Part shown: positions 46,778 to 58,981 of the stretch, in pieces | Position numbering within the stretch: position 1 is the stretch's first letter | Layout: every line of letters begins with the position of its first letter | Source: Xiphias gladius | Taxonomy: Eukaryota > Chordata > Actinopteri > Istiophoriformes > Xiphiidae | Length of the DNA: 64,000 nt | Direction of reading: 5' to 3' | Assembly: GCF_016859285.1 (NCBI RefSeq) | Contig: NC_053414.1 | Span: 27,796,261 to 27,860,260 of the forward strand | The notes under the pieces: generated by a model | The model's database searches: none | Seen by the model: only the letters and a program-made list of their open reading frames with translations | Told to the model about the DNA's origin: nothing | Made by a program: the position numbers and the translations under genes

Positions 46778-46784
46778 ATAAATA
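46778..46784 (+). promoter_or_regulatory. candidate TATA box for the lectin gene
   Basis: TATAAAT, about 250 bp before the start codon. A start site around 46,808 would give a 5'UTR of about 220 bp. GGAAACATCCTG just downstream contains ETS-like GGAA cores. Position fits, but there is no transcript evidence. Confidence 0.35.
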
Positions 46785-47028
46785 CTCCAGTGCTAGACGG
46801 AAGCTGAGGAAACATCCTGTCCGCTGGGTGTATTTCTCAGCTACAGTACACAGGCTGAGTAAAGAAGAAAGTTGAACTAAGAGGTACGAAGAAACCGTGT
46901 CATAGCATACAAGGAAGCGTGATATTGCGTAGAACAACAAAACACAAGAGTTTGGAGTTTGGTGTTAGTTTGAGGAAACAGGAGGCAAATTGAAAACCAA
47001 TTCTGAGATCAGATAGACTGAAAGTGAG

Positions 47029-48427
47029 ATGTCTCAGTACATTTATTACAATGACCCTGGTGAACAAGAACAGGTGGAAGAAACAGCCCTAAGTACAACT
47101 GGAGAGCACGATGAGGTGGAGGAGAAGATGGTGATGATCTATGAGAGCGCAGACAACCTGGGGGGTCACAGCATCAGTTTAAATACCAGAAGAGTTGTGA
47201 CCCAAAGTACCCTGCATCAGCAGCCAGGTGAGTAACACACACTCACACATGCGCAATTACTTTACAATAGGCTACTCAATAGCAAAAGCAGTCTTTTGAA
47301 TCCTCCCTCTAATGTTTGAATTATTAAAAAATATTTATTTGTTATGTTCACAGAAAATATTTTCCACCCAGGCACGACTTTTTTCAGGACTGTGACTATG
47401 GGCCTGGGGCTGCTGTGTATTCTCCTCCTGGCTGGCATTATAGGCATTGGAGTTCACTGTAAGAAAACTGCATTTATCTTCTCAGAGAAAGCGACATTTG
47501 TGCCACTAAACATACATTCAGCTACTCTCAGGTCCATAATAGTTTTTAGATCTCCTGGGCAGTGAAATGACCCTTGGTGGTGGATCAGAGGAGCCTCACT
47601 GTGTGAATTTACTTCCACTTACAGGCAGAATCAAACCACAGAGCTGCAAAAAGATCGGAGATGAATACAGAAAACCGACTTTGGTTGAAATCAGTGAGTC
47701 TAGACTTTGGTTTCTGTGTGTCTGACTGAGCCTGTACCTGTGTGTGCTTGCGGTTGACATTTGACAGTTTCACTTCTTGAATTGTCCACACTTGCAGATC
47801 ATTTCTGTAAGGATGGATGTACGTCTTTCAACACCAGTTTTTACTACATTTCTTCTGAGAAAAAGAGCTGGGAGGACAGCAGGCAGGACTGCAAAGACAG
47901 AGGGTCAGATCTAGTTATTGTAAGCAGCACAGAGGAGCAGGTAATGGCAATGTTGCTGTTTGACTGTAACACATTCAGCACGGGGGGGGGGTTCGTTGGG
48001 TTAATGATGTCAGAAGAACTCACATACTCACAGTTTTGTTGAATTTGGGTAATGTTGCAGGTATTCATCAACTCCTTGAACCGTACATTCTGGATTGGTC
48101 TGAGTGACAGAGAAGAAGAGGGAACGTGGAAATGGGTGGATGTTTCAGTTCTGAATAGCACAGGGTAAGACATTTTTCTTTCTTCATTGCTACATTACAG
48201 CCAGTTTGTGGATTAACGGTGCATTTTGTTTGGTGAAAACCCCAGGCGGTCATTTGATTGAACATTTTTTAAATAGGTTTTGGGAAAAAGGTGAGCCCAG
48301 TGGGAAGCTTGGAGGAGCGAAGGAGGATTGTGTCAAAACCTCATGGCCCGCACAGCAGAACAGCTGGAAAGATAATAATTGTACCAAACCACACCATTGG
48401 ATCTGCGAAAAAGTGCATGACTTCTAA
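47029..48427 (+). CDS. type II membrane C-type lectin (CD209/CLEC4-like)
   Basis: Six exons with matching phases: 47,029-47,227; 47,354-47,458; 47,625-47,693; 47,798-47,940; 48,061-48,164; 48,277-48,427 (TAA), for about 256 residues. An acidic cytoplasmic N-terminus of about 67 residues contains Tyr residues (QYIYYND, MIYESAD) but no strict ITIM. One membrane segment follows (GLGLLCILLLAGIIGIGV), then a short stalk and a C-type lectin domain with the usual Cys pattern: FCKDGC, FYYISSEKKSWEDSRQDC, FWIGLSDREEEGTWKWVD, EDC and WICEK. The EPN sugar-binding motif reads EPS and the WND motif reads WKD, so calcium-dependent mannose binding may be altered or absent. The family serves as cell-surface immune receptors. 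It has no counterpart beside human CTNND1, so it looks like a fish-specific insertion. The gene name is left blank because such lectins form large fish families. Confidence 0.88.
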
Positions 48428-51329
48428 CATTATTTTTCATCCAAAATACAAAGTGTGATGAGCAACACACAGTAAGAAACGCAGTAAGAATGTGAGATTT
48501 TTAATTTTGTTATACAGGACATCACACACACTTGTATTGTAAAAAAAAAAAAAAAAAAACTTCAATTTGTTTGAATAGTTTCAGTTAATTATTTTCACTA
48601 TTGGTCTTCCACATTACTGTTTTTGTCATTCTTCAAATATCACTGACTGTCTAAAATTCAACTATACTCAAAACGTGTGTTGCATACTTTTATTCTACCA
48701 AGGAAGTACAAATAATAATTATAATAATAACCATTATTTATACAGCACTTCTTAAAACAGAGGTACGAACCCACTCTTTCTTCTGGTGAGTGGGTCGTAT
48801 TAACTGAAACGTGTCATTGAAAAAAACTGAAAAACAATTAAAAGGCAAACATATCATGTGATAGGCGAAGACCTTCAAACAGGAATGTATCCAACTCTAG
48901 AAAACATCAACATGTATGTTTGTGAGGAATGTGCTTTGTATACTTTGTGTATGCTTTGGGTTGAGGGTTATCGTGTAGGCCATCCTAAATGTTATTCCTC
49001 AGTGTACATGCAAGGCTTTTAGCCATGCTAGCAACATAGGAGGGCTCTGTCAATATTTTGGTTCACCACTTCGAAACACACTGAAATATCTGAACAACTG
49101 TTGGACGGGTGGCCATGACATTCCGTGCAGACATTTACTCTCAGATGCGTGGCTCACTGACTTTGATGATCCTTTGATTTTCCTCTAGCACCACCATGAG
49201 GTTAAGAATTGTGGCCTTGAGTGAAATGTCTCAAAAACAATTGGATGGAGTGTCAAGAAATTTTGTTCTGGCATTTCTGTTCCTTTACAGACATAATTGT
49301 TTTAAAAAACAGTTTTTTAAAAAATCCAACACTTAGCCTCAGCTAAATTTCGTGTTTAACGCCAATTAGCTGATGAAATGTTAGCACACTAACATGCTAA
49401 ACTGAGATGGTGGACATAACATACTTACAACATACTTGTTAAACATGAGCATGTTAGTACAGTACAGTCTACAGACTATCAGTTTCAGTTGCTATGAAAA
49501 TACTGTTTTCAAGAAATGCACACAGTGGCTTCATTTTCTATGAGACTTAAATGAATCAGTCCACTGGTGTACTGTAGTGTACTCTATACTTAACGTGGCT
49601 ATTATATATATTTATAATATATATAATAACAATGTATCAGATGACAATGTGAAAGGGGTTACTAATTTTTATGAACCTACAGAGAATTATCACCTGCAGC
49701 TCCCCTCAGCTTTACGGATCTTTATAGTGAGTTTCAGCTCGTTGTTTCGCTCTCCGACCAAAAACTTTACTGTTCTGGTTCACTCTCACAGCTCTCATAA
49801 CTCAATTCTAGCCACAACATGCAGCTGTTTTCAATGAGAAAGCTCTGATAGACCCACTGTACAGTACCTGTTAGCAAGTAGTGGGTGAACATAGTGGCAC
49901 ATTTAGCAGCTACAGAGCCAGATATTTCACTCTGGAGTTGCTAGAGACCAAAAACAAAGCTAAAAGAGAGTTAAAGCTGAACTTAAATTCACCAGGTGGC
50001 CAGAAACACGACTCCAAATGAATGCTAATGCTGCGCTCTAACTGCTGAATGTGAAAATAAGCAGCTGTTTGCTAACAAGCAGTGTTGCCTCAAAAATCAG
50101 TCATTGCAGTACTGTTGTTTTGCTGTTTTATATGGTACATGCTCTTGTGCTGCTTTTATTTTTTTCTTTTATGAGGCAAAGACAGTTTTTCACTGTGGTG
50201 GACAATAAAGTTTTATTCTATTCTATTCTGTTCTAATGTTAGTATGACAACATGCTAGTGATTACCATGCTAATGTCACAATTAAACTTAAAGCGAAGCA
50301 AATGATGGTCTGAGTACAACTTAAATGGATGAAAGTTGAGCTGAGACTAACAATGTAGAGCTTAGAGCTAAGTAATCTTCTAAAATGGCCACCATACAGA
50401 GAATACTGTTTAAATTTAGTTTTAATTTTTGTCAGGGCATAATTTCATGTCATGACTGTTTTCATCATTCAAAAATCATTTGCTAGCAACTTTGCTAGAT
50501 CCGTAAAATTTGTTCTTAATTATCTACTATCTCTCTGACAGTTTTATATACTGGTGTCTTGCTCAGCCACGTCCTGTACATTTCTGCGTCTCCAACCAGT
50601 AAATTCAAACCATGACACAAGAACCAGAACAACGTGAACTCTCAAGGGACCCCTGTGATCACCAAGGGCGGCAGGCAGAATTTAGTTCAGATTAAGGGGG
50701 TAGATGTGAGGAGGCTGCAGTACAGAGACAGAGGGTTTGGCGATGAATGAGAATGGGATGGGACATTTATGGAGTTATAAATCAGGATCTCTTCCTGATC
50801 ACTGGCAAAAAACATTCATTCCTCCAACAGCTCGAACAGAGGGTGATGTAATTCTATAAAACAACATGGACAATTTAATGTAATGCAATGAGACTGCAAT
50901 AAATACTTACTTTGTCAAGTTGATTTGCTGAGACTGTCACAGAGGTGTTGGTTCAGGTAGACAAGGACATGGCTAGTGTGTGCATTAGATCAAGAGAGAC
51001 AGTTTAACACAAAGATACTCAGTGTTCATGTGCTTCCTGATGTCAAGAACAAAATCTTCTGAACTAATTTGAATTTCAGCACCACAGTACACATTCTTGT
51101 CAGAATAAATACAAAGGTCAGTCTGAATATTTAGCTCCGTCATACTGGAATCAGTAATGCCTGTTCTTTTCTAGGTGACCCCTGTGATCTTGTTTAGTGC
51201 AGTGACAGTTTTACAGGTCTTCTGGTCACACTTAGACGTCACCGTTGCACTTTACTCACCTGGCTAAACAGAGGCGCTTGGCGGCATGCTCCCATTTCAA
51301 GGTGGAGGGGGTAAGTTGCACCACCGGTT
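48428..51329. other. intergenic gap rich in dispersed repeats
   Basis: No gene seen. About 49,020-49,570 and 50,225-50,390 look like the two halves of a teleost dispersed repeat (CATGCTAAC-type motifs, CACCACCATGAGGTTAAGAA), split by other repeat-like sequence. An A20 run is at about 48,540. Confidence 0.45.
49020..50390. repeat. composite dispersed repeat with internal duplication
   Basis: GAAATATCTGAACAACTGTT near 49,082 is echoed by GAAATGTCTCAAAAACAATT near 49,222, about 140 bp later, and both are followed by GGA...GG/AG and a related CATT-containing stretch. Downstream GCACACTAACATGCTAAACT and ACATGCTAGTGATTACCATG belong to the same repeat type. Confidence 0.4.
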
Positions 51330-53300
51330 GACACCGCTGCCTGGACTTGTAGTGGGTTTGTTCATCGTAGGGACAGGCGTTGGCTGGGCTTCTCTTGTGT
51401 TTGTGCTGAAAGTGGAAGGATACTGTGCCAGCGCCACCAGAGATGAAGATTATGCTGTTTAAACAGGTATGTACGAACATGGGTATATTTTATGCAGAGA
51501 AATATGCACACACATGCAGGCACTTTTTCAAAGTCTTTGAATTCTTAATGCTCTTAATGCTTCCCATCAGGGCTGATGTTTGTTTGGTGGCTAGTAGTTG
51601 ACATGAGCTAAAATGAGTTCAGCTGAAAGGGCAAGTAAGAGCAAACGACACAAAACCTGCACTGTTGCTTGTTCTAGTCTAATATTTCAGTGAAACTACA
51701 CGGTAGATTTGTTTCATTTTTCCCTCCAGATTGTAGCGGCCAGGATGACCACATTTCTCAGGACTGGGGATAACAATAGAATAAAAAATTAAAACCACAA
51801 CTGCAGACCCGCAGAGCCAGATGCTGAATAAAAATATACAATACATACAGGAGAAACAGCAAGGTTGGAGTGCAAAAACAACTGTGCAAAATGGCAGTGT
51901 ATAATAACTGCAGTAAAAGTATGATATGGAAAGTATGTACAGATTGTAGTGCAGCAGTGTGTCTCTGTCTATCACACACAGAGACATGGGTGATGCTCTG
52001 CCCTGTTTTGTCACGTCTCATTAATGCTGGAGCAATCTTCTACATCACCAGTGCTCAGGTTTATGGTGACCCAGCCTAATAACTCACCTTAGATTTGGAA
52101 AACAAAGGCAATACGAGGGGTTACAAGAGCTCATTTGTCTCTTCAGGTGGGGAACCTGTGCGACCCCTATCGCTACACTAACATCGATATTAACAACAGG
52201 GCTTATGACTCCTCTGCTGCCGTTTTTCTCATCATATAGGTAATGCATCTGATGTGAAAATACAGTGTTTCAGTAAGATTTAAGGACTCTTTCCATCTGT
52301 CTTTCTGGTCACAAGTAATTATGGGAAATGTAGGAAATCATTATCTCATGTGGAAGTAGAGGCAAGGCAGGTGCATGGAAAGCAGATACACAAACAAAAC
52401 ATCTGTCCATTCAGGGACAGACACAAGCGCAGACCTCTGGCTCCAGGGTAGCTAGATTTCCTCCAGATTATATTGCGAAACAAAGCTTTATATTTGACTA
52501 AATGTTGGGGCTATGTGTCAACCAAAGAAGAAATTTGAAGAATAAAATAAAGAAAAAATAAAATGAATGTAGCAAAGGCCCGATTCATGGCAACTTCAGT
52601 TTTGAAAGTATACGTCCTCGGCCTATTGTCAGTTTCCACAAAGACTTCACAGCTCTGTTAACGTTGACATCTCTCTGTCTGCTTCTTAGGAGATACAAAG
52701 TGAGAAGCAGATCATCCTCTCTCGCCCTCTTCCTGACCTCCCTGCAGTGCTGTTTTTCTGTGTGTTTCACCTGTCCTGTCCTCCCTCTGCAGTACCTCAC
52801 CTTCATCCTGCAGGTTGTCAACAGCTCTTTCTTCTACAGAGGCCACCAAGCCTTTGTCAGCATTGCGTATGTTCACAGTCCCTTCTGCCACACTTTAGAG
52901 TAAACAGCAAATTCAGTCAATAATATCTATCCTGTCACTTAAAATGCTACTGTTCTTCTTCTGCTCTGCCACCCATTTATGCTCCTCTAACTTCCCCATG
53001 TTTAATTTTGGGAAAATGTCAGGGATGGCAATTTCCGTGATCAGCTCTGGCACTCTGCTTCTCCAGTTTCCAGTCCTGCACCTAATCCAAAACCAGCTGC
53101 ACAGTCACCCGTTCTATGGAGGTGTCCATAGCTTGTTTGATACTTTATGTGACCAGTTTAATAACTACAGTAGTTTCACTCTGTACCCCTCCCCCACATT
53201 CCTTTTCTGTCATCGGCGTCACCTTGATGTCTGTGCCCGGTCCATGTCAGCCTCTACTGCAGATAGCTGGCCAAGAAGAGGAAGACTAAACAAGAAGTAA
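51330..53300 (+). pseudogene. decayed SLC43A3-like transporter pseudogene
   Basis: Four fragments, in the order of an SLC43A3 protein, lie on the plus strand. (1) 51,330-51,462: VGLFIVGTGVGWASLVFVLK, the first membrane segment, close to the intact copy at 62,316. (2) 52,147-52,239: NLCDPYRYTNIDINNRAYDS then SAAVFLII and a TAG where family members have Lys. (3) 52,690-52,866: PVLPLQYLTFILQVVNSSFF, highly conserved. (4) about 52,985-53,135: FNFGKMSGMAISVISSG then LLLQFPV and HPFY. I did not find the exons for the second segment or the central loop, and the base pair before fragment 4 reads AC where an AG acceptor is expected. These lesions make a full transporter impossible, so it is probably a dead tandem duplicate of the gene 9-11 kb downstream. 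Confidence 0.75.
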
Positions 53301-55533
53301 GTAAGTTTCCCTTTCGGAAACTACAGTTGTCCGAGGACCACACAATGTTTTTGCATGTTGTCTTCTACTTATTATTGATGGTGCACACTTAACATTTTTG
53401 TACATACTTAGCCTTTTCATGATTTTTAATATATTTCTGTGGGTTTAGTGTCAAATGAGATAGTTGAAAATGAGAGTAAGGAGAGGGGTTAAGTTTGAAA
53501 AAGTCATAAGAGGATTTAGATCATTAAATATACATTACTTCTAACTATTACTGTTTTGAGTTTACCTTTTAAAAGGACATTATATTAGGTAAAGATTTTG
53601 GGTTTAGGACACTAAACCCAAAATTTAGGCCTTCGAACTTGAATGTCAATATAGGTAGATAGGAATAACCTTTAGGTAGATAGGTAATTCATCACAGCTG
53701 ATGTTATCTACTTTAACGTTTGTCGAATGAAGACTGCATTGTAAAGCATTTGAAAGGAAGCACTGACGTCAACATTCTTAACTGCATTATCAGAGACACA
53801 ACACAACTATTCATAATATTGAGGGGAGACATGAATCAGTATTTGGGCATGGAGATTCATTCTTAACTTTAGTGTCAAATATTCTAAATGCAAGGTCCTC
53901 AGGGTCAATCATGTGGGAAACAGTCAAAAGCTCCGGGAATGGTTAAATAAGTGGACCTTGCGTTTGGAATATTGATCCCAGACATGAATCTGCTAATGAT
54001 TTGAAGGTCAGCAGTGACATAAAACGGGATATAATAGGCTAAAACATGTGAAAACTCAAATAGACACAAAAATTCCTTTAAAGCACAGTCAATAGGTTTT
54101 TGATCACAATTAACTGCTATATTCACATATGTAGTTTGACTTACAAATGAAAATAAGTGGGTTGTGTGTTCCTCAGGTTATCATGTAGGCCTAACAGGCC
54201 TGTTTCACTCATATTTACAGACATTGTTTACGTGTACATTCAGTGTTACTTGACAAGAGACCATGTGTGTATCTATGTGCTCTTTCGAATGAGTTGATTG
54301 ACTGATTGCATTTCCTTCCTCATAAAACATTTGCAGAGCTGATTTTGAAGTGTTTAAGATCCTGCATTCTTTACAGTCATGTTTACAAGATGGCAGTCCT
54401 CTTCGTCCCTGCCTTTGTCGATGTGTTACATATACGTATCCTGGCATGTTACCGGCACCTGTAGATCAGCCAAGTCTGCGAAGCTGCTGGACCGAGAGGG
54501 GATGAAATGTGCTATAAGATGGGACTTAAAGACCTCATGCAGATGAACTGAAATTTCTTACCCTGTTTCTCATTTGCAGGTATTTTTCTGAAAGATTCTC
54601 AGCAGCACTGATGTTGGCAACTTATGCATGAGATGTGCGGGTCTGCTGCTCCTTTACATGAGCGGCCAAACACAATATTATATCAACATTTAACACTCAA
54701 CTGAGGATCCCCACACCATTGATGGTGAAACACCAACATTTGCCCGTCTAGTTTTCCATTACTGATTTATTTACTTTTTTTACATGGTCAAATCCATTTC
54801 AGTATGTATCATGGGTAACTTCCCGTCCGAAGTCTGGTGAGGGCCGTACCCTGAGCGGTCTCTCCGGAAGTCTGAAGTAAGTCCAATTGAGGCCTCTTGT
54901 GTCCTTGAAGAAATGTGGATTTTGTACAGCCCTCAGCACTCATGGACTTCCCGGAATGTGCTGTTAAGTCCTCGAGTCTGCAGGTTTGGTGAAGTCCAGA
55001 CATTGGGATCCATCCCTACTCCTAGGACAACGTCTCCACAGCGCTACTAGAGGTCAGCAACGCCACAGGGAGCCTTTAACAGTGTCGGAAAACATGAATA
55101 ACTTAGATGTCTACAGTGTCAGTCCATATTTATAAAGACCCGTCAATCAATGGTGATGTGACCTTTTTTGTTTGTTTGTTTACATTTTAAGCACAGATTG
55201 TGTCCTTAAATGACACTGGACTACATGCTCAGATTACCATGTACCTAACTGTAAAGTCTTACTGTGCACTTTCATTGCCTAGGACCATGAATATCACTCT
55301 CGGGGACGCAGCAACGTGGCCGCACAGATAATTTGTGTAAAAAAAAATTCAATATCATAATGAAAGAGTGAAAGGGCCGTAGAGCTGTGCATTGATGAAA
55401 CCACCAAAGATGTTTGTGTGACATGTCGCGTGAGTGCGCCCTACGGGTGTATTTACGGTAAATCCAGTGGGAGGTGTTTTTCCATCGGCAGCCTCCTGCA
55501 CAGCTCTTGAAGCCAAAACTCATGTCGCGCCAC
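53301..55533. other. intergenic gap, pseudogene to zinc-finger gene
   Basis: No gene recognised. It holds a perfect 13-bp hairpin (53,595-53,624), two tandem AGGTAGATAGG units (about 53,652 and 53,674) and moderately GC-rich sequence from about 55,400 that is probably the zinc-finger promoter. Confidence 0.45.
53595..53624. repeat. perfect 13-bp inverted repeat, 4-nt loop
   Basis: ATTTTGGGTTTAG, loop GACA, CTAAACCCAAAAT. It is intergenic, with no adjacent gene end that would make it a termination element. Confidence 0.85.
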
Positions 55534-55535
55534 TA

Positions 55536-58125
55536 ATGGAGGCCAGCACCAAGGCTATGTTTCACACGCACCTGTCCTCTATCATGGAGAAACTGGTGGT
55601 TTCCGCCGTGGCAGAGATCGACCAGCTGCTGTGCGAGTACTGCGCCGTCCTGCGTGTGGAGCTGAGCGGGGAGAAGCGACAGGATCCCGTTGACGGCCTC
55701 ATGCGAGGCCCCCGGGACGGTAAGATGTGTGTAGGCTGCCGAGGATGCGGACACGGGCCTATGAATGATAGCCACCGTGCCCCCCACAGCGCAGCTCAAA
55801 AGTCCGCAGAAACGACTACAGGCATGTCTTATTCTGATGCGTCCATGTGTCTGGAGTTCCTCTCAGCTGGAGCTCTGCAGACAGACAGACAGACAGACAG
55901 ACAGGCTGGCTCTGACACCACCATCTGCACCTGCTCCTAGGTAACTTTAAGGCTGCGTACAGATCAGGCCCACATCAAGTCAGCAAAATTAGTCTCAGCG
56001 GTGTTCATTCATTTCAAAGCCCAGGGTGCAGACACGCCGGTTTTTATTGCCAGTACTCTGTGTATTTTAATGACACTGGTGTATCCACTTTGAAGGATGT
56101 ACTCCACGGGCAACAAACCTTGACCTCACTCAATGTGGGCCTAGGAGCTGCGGGCGAGGTTCGCTGACCCCGTCTCCTCTGTTGGGACTGACAGCTGACA
56201 GATTATTTCAAAATGCAGATATTGACTCATTTAGGCATTTATTATGGAATTTATGTATTTCATTATGTATCTGACCGGCATTATAAAAGTTCAGTTTGAA
56301 TAACACAGCATTCTTTATAAAAAAGCAAGTCTGTGTAACCTGTCAATCCCTCCTGCGAGGCTGCGTTCTGTTTGTAGATGATCATTTAAAATGGGTGGCC
56401 TACTTTTTATCGCCCTTTCCTGAACGCATTAAACTTTTGTGCAAAGTATGGGTATCGCATTGGTATCGGCGATACCACCATGGGTTCGCCTGGGATCGGA
56501 TCGGAAAGGAATTCAGTGGCATCGCAAATCACTAGCAGCATCAAGGACTCTGCTCACACTGTCACTCTGGATTGGGCGTCGTCATTGTGCGCCACGTTGT
56601 GAGCGACGCCGAAGACACTTGGGAATCGGATTTGGGCTGTCAGCGCAATTCGATTTTGGTGTGACAGTGTCATTAAAAATCCCCTCCCTATTTGTTGTGG
56701 AATGCAGAATTTCATTTACCTAGCATTTGTTTGCCAACTTGTAGGAAAGAACGGAGGAGGACCGCGGCGGCAGTCCGATCAGATGGAGAGCAACGTGCAG
56801 CGGAGGAGTGGAGAAGACACCGCAGAGGAGCAGGAGGGGGTGAAGCTCGTTCAGAATATTAAAACCCATTTAGTTTAGGTTAAATAAATATGTCGGGTTT
56901 CTGGTCTTATCAGCCACTCAAAGCACTCTTCACTACATGCCATTCTCACACACAGTCAAGCATCTCATTCATACACACACACTCACACATATGGAACGGC
57001 TATCTGACACAAGAGGTGATTGAATGAACCACTGACGTAATTATGGAGTGACTTGTATTAACTGACAACCCTGTTATTATAACATGTAACAGATACAGTT
57101 CTAATAAGGTCATTTTGGGCTGTGGCACAGTTAAAGCCTTTTGATATGCTGTTTTTTTTTTGTGTGTGTGTCCCAGGGAACTTTAAGGTTGCCAGACTTC
57201 AAGTTTGAACCAATTAATATTAAACCTGAGGAAGCTCCGGAAGAACAACCAGAGCTGAAAGGTTAACATACAATTTTATTGCTAAAACAATATTATTGCT
57301 AAAACAAAGGTCAATTTTATTGACCTTTGTTTTTCCTCTTCTTTCCACTAGCTCCTCCTGGACACTCACCCACTTGCTCTGAGGTGGGAGCTTCCTCAGC
57401 ATCCGGATGCAGCTGGACAGAGCTCACAGATCTGCAGTGAATCTCCAGAGGTCAGTGAAGGTCTGCGCACAGACTACGAGCAGTCTGTGGAAAGTGAGCA
57501 CCTGTTCAGTTTTTCTCCAATCGGAGGCCGTCTAACTGACGTGGGGTTTCATATTAAAAGAGAGGCAGGAAGCCCAGGCCTCTACACCCCAGGTGAGAAC
57601 ATAGATCAGGGTTTTGAGCACCAGATGTACACTGACTCTGGAGCATTCCCTCTGGGCAGCACTCTGCCTGACACTCCAGCGCTCACATGTTACAGCAGCT
57701 CCCTTCCATCAGAAAACCAGCAAACATCAAGAACACTGGACATCCGTGATTTATCCTTACATGGGCAGCACACTGCAGATGGTGACACATCCAGGTACCA
57801 AGGAAACCAGTTTGAAAGTGGAGGTAGAAGCAGTGATATTGCAGCTTTCCGGGCCAGTCGAGCAACCGGACGTTCCAAGTACATGTGTGACTACTGTGGG
57901 AAGGGTTTCCCTTTCCTGAGCATGATGAAAGGCCACAGGCTCTCGCACACAGGGGAGAGGACTCAGGTCTGCGGACAGTGTGGCATGAGCTTTATCAGAC
58001 GGAGTCACCTGAGGCGCCATGAGCTGCTGCATTCGGGCGTCAGGCCATTTACCTGCCAGATCTGTGGACGCAAGTTTTCTCGCAGTGCCCACCTCAACAC
58101 ACACATGAAGACGCACTGCAGGTGA
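55536..58125 (+). CDS. small C2H2 zinc-finger protein, three fingers
   Basis: Exons: 55,536-55,719; 56,745-56,839; 57,177-57,261; and a last exon ending with TGA at 58,125. The first exon encodes an amphipathic helix (HLSSIMEKLVVSAVAEIDQL), typical of the N-terminus of many fish C2H2 genes and probably for dimerisation. Exons 2 and 3 encode an acidic linker (EEQEG, then KFEPINIKPEEAPEEQPELK). The last exon carries three classical fingers (CDYC...HRLSH, CGQC...HELLH, CQIC...HMKTH) joined by TGE/SGV linkers, ending at the C-terminus. It is likely a nuclear DNA-binding protein with unknown target. Exon 3 leaves phase 1, but the best acceptor (57,351) would then run into a TGA at 57,438. A weaker acceptor at 57,412 keeps the frame. 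I give no gene name. Confidence 0.8.
55881..55904. repeat. (CAGA)n microsatellite
   Basis: Five to six CAGA units in the first intron of the zinc-finger gene. Confidence 0.8.
57384..58125 (+). CDS. zinc-finger exon (finger-coding), start uncertain
   Basis: Open in the finger frame from 57,352 to the stop. The finger block spans about 57,880-58,122. Upstream the residues read SESPEVSEGLRTDYEQSVES, a plausible acidic linker. The exon start could be 57,352, 57,384 or 57,413 depending on the acceptor; only 57,413 matches the phase left by the previous exon. Confidence 0.6.
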
Positions 58126-58639
58126 ACAGGAGAGATCTCTGTGCTTACAAGCGGCTAATGGCATCAGAGTGTATACATCATCATGCCTTTGTGGAGGACA
58201 GGCTCTGCTTTTTTTTCTTTTTCTTTTTTTTAACTCTTTGTGCCTGTTGTTAATCTACATTTTAAAAGGTTTATATACAGTGGCTGCAGAAAGTACTCAG
58301 ACCTGGTGGACTCCAGTCAAGTTCTAGACACATCTCAAGGATACTTGACGTAAATAGGATGCACCTGACCACAGTTTGGAGTGCCACAGCAAAGAGTCTC
58401 AAAACTACAGATAAAAAAAACTATATATAAGTAGTTACATTTATTAAGTAGAAACAAATCGGAAATACAATGACAAAATCAATGCTAATGTTGCCCTGTG
58501 TCTGCCGCTCTCATGTGTAAACAGTTAACTGCTTGCTAACACTTTAGCAAAATTTTGTGTGCCGTGGTTGTGTGTGTGTGTGTGTGTGTCAGCTTTTTTG
58601 GAGTTCTCCTCATCCGTAGTGACCAAAAATCAATAAATA

Positions 58640-58960
58640 CAGCTTTAAAGGAATAATTTGATACTTTGAAAAATACAGTCATTATCTTGGCGAGACTCAG
58701 ATGAGAAGATTGAAGCCGCTCATGTCTGTATGCTGAATATGAAGCTAAAGCTAGCAGATGGTACGCTTATCTTTGGAAATAGCTAGGCTAGCTGTTTCCC
58801 CCTGTTTACAGTCTCTGTGCTAAGCTAAGCTAACTGGCTGCTAGCAGTAGCTTCATATTTGGCATTGGAGATGAGAGTGGTATCTATCTTCTCATCTAGC
58901 GGTTAACTCTTGGCCCGAAAGTGAATAAGTATATTTCTGAAAATGTTGGACTATATAAGC
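58640..58960. repeat. teleost-type dispersed repeat
   Basis: AATAATTTGATACTTTGAAA at the left and GAAAATGTTGGACTAT at the right, with GTGCTAAGCTAAGCTAACTG in the middle. I recognise it from general experience of fish intergenic DNA; the class is uncertain. Confidence 0.45.
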
Positions 58961-58981
58961 AAGAAAAGATATAGTGGTAGT

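Noticed and set aside
54800..55020. Possible palindromic element around AAGTCTGGTGAGG and GAAGTCCAGACATTG
   Set aside because: Only short words match in inverse; no continuous arms or target duplication could be aligned.
55434..55940. 168-codon open frame at the start of the zinc-finger gene
   Set aside because: The real exon ends at the GTAAGA donor at 55,720; the rest of the frame is intron and includes a CAGA repeat. The start at 55,434 is not ATG, and the first good Met is at 55,536.
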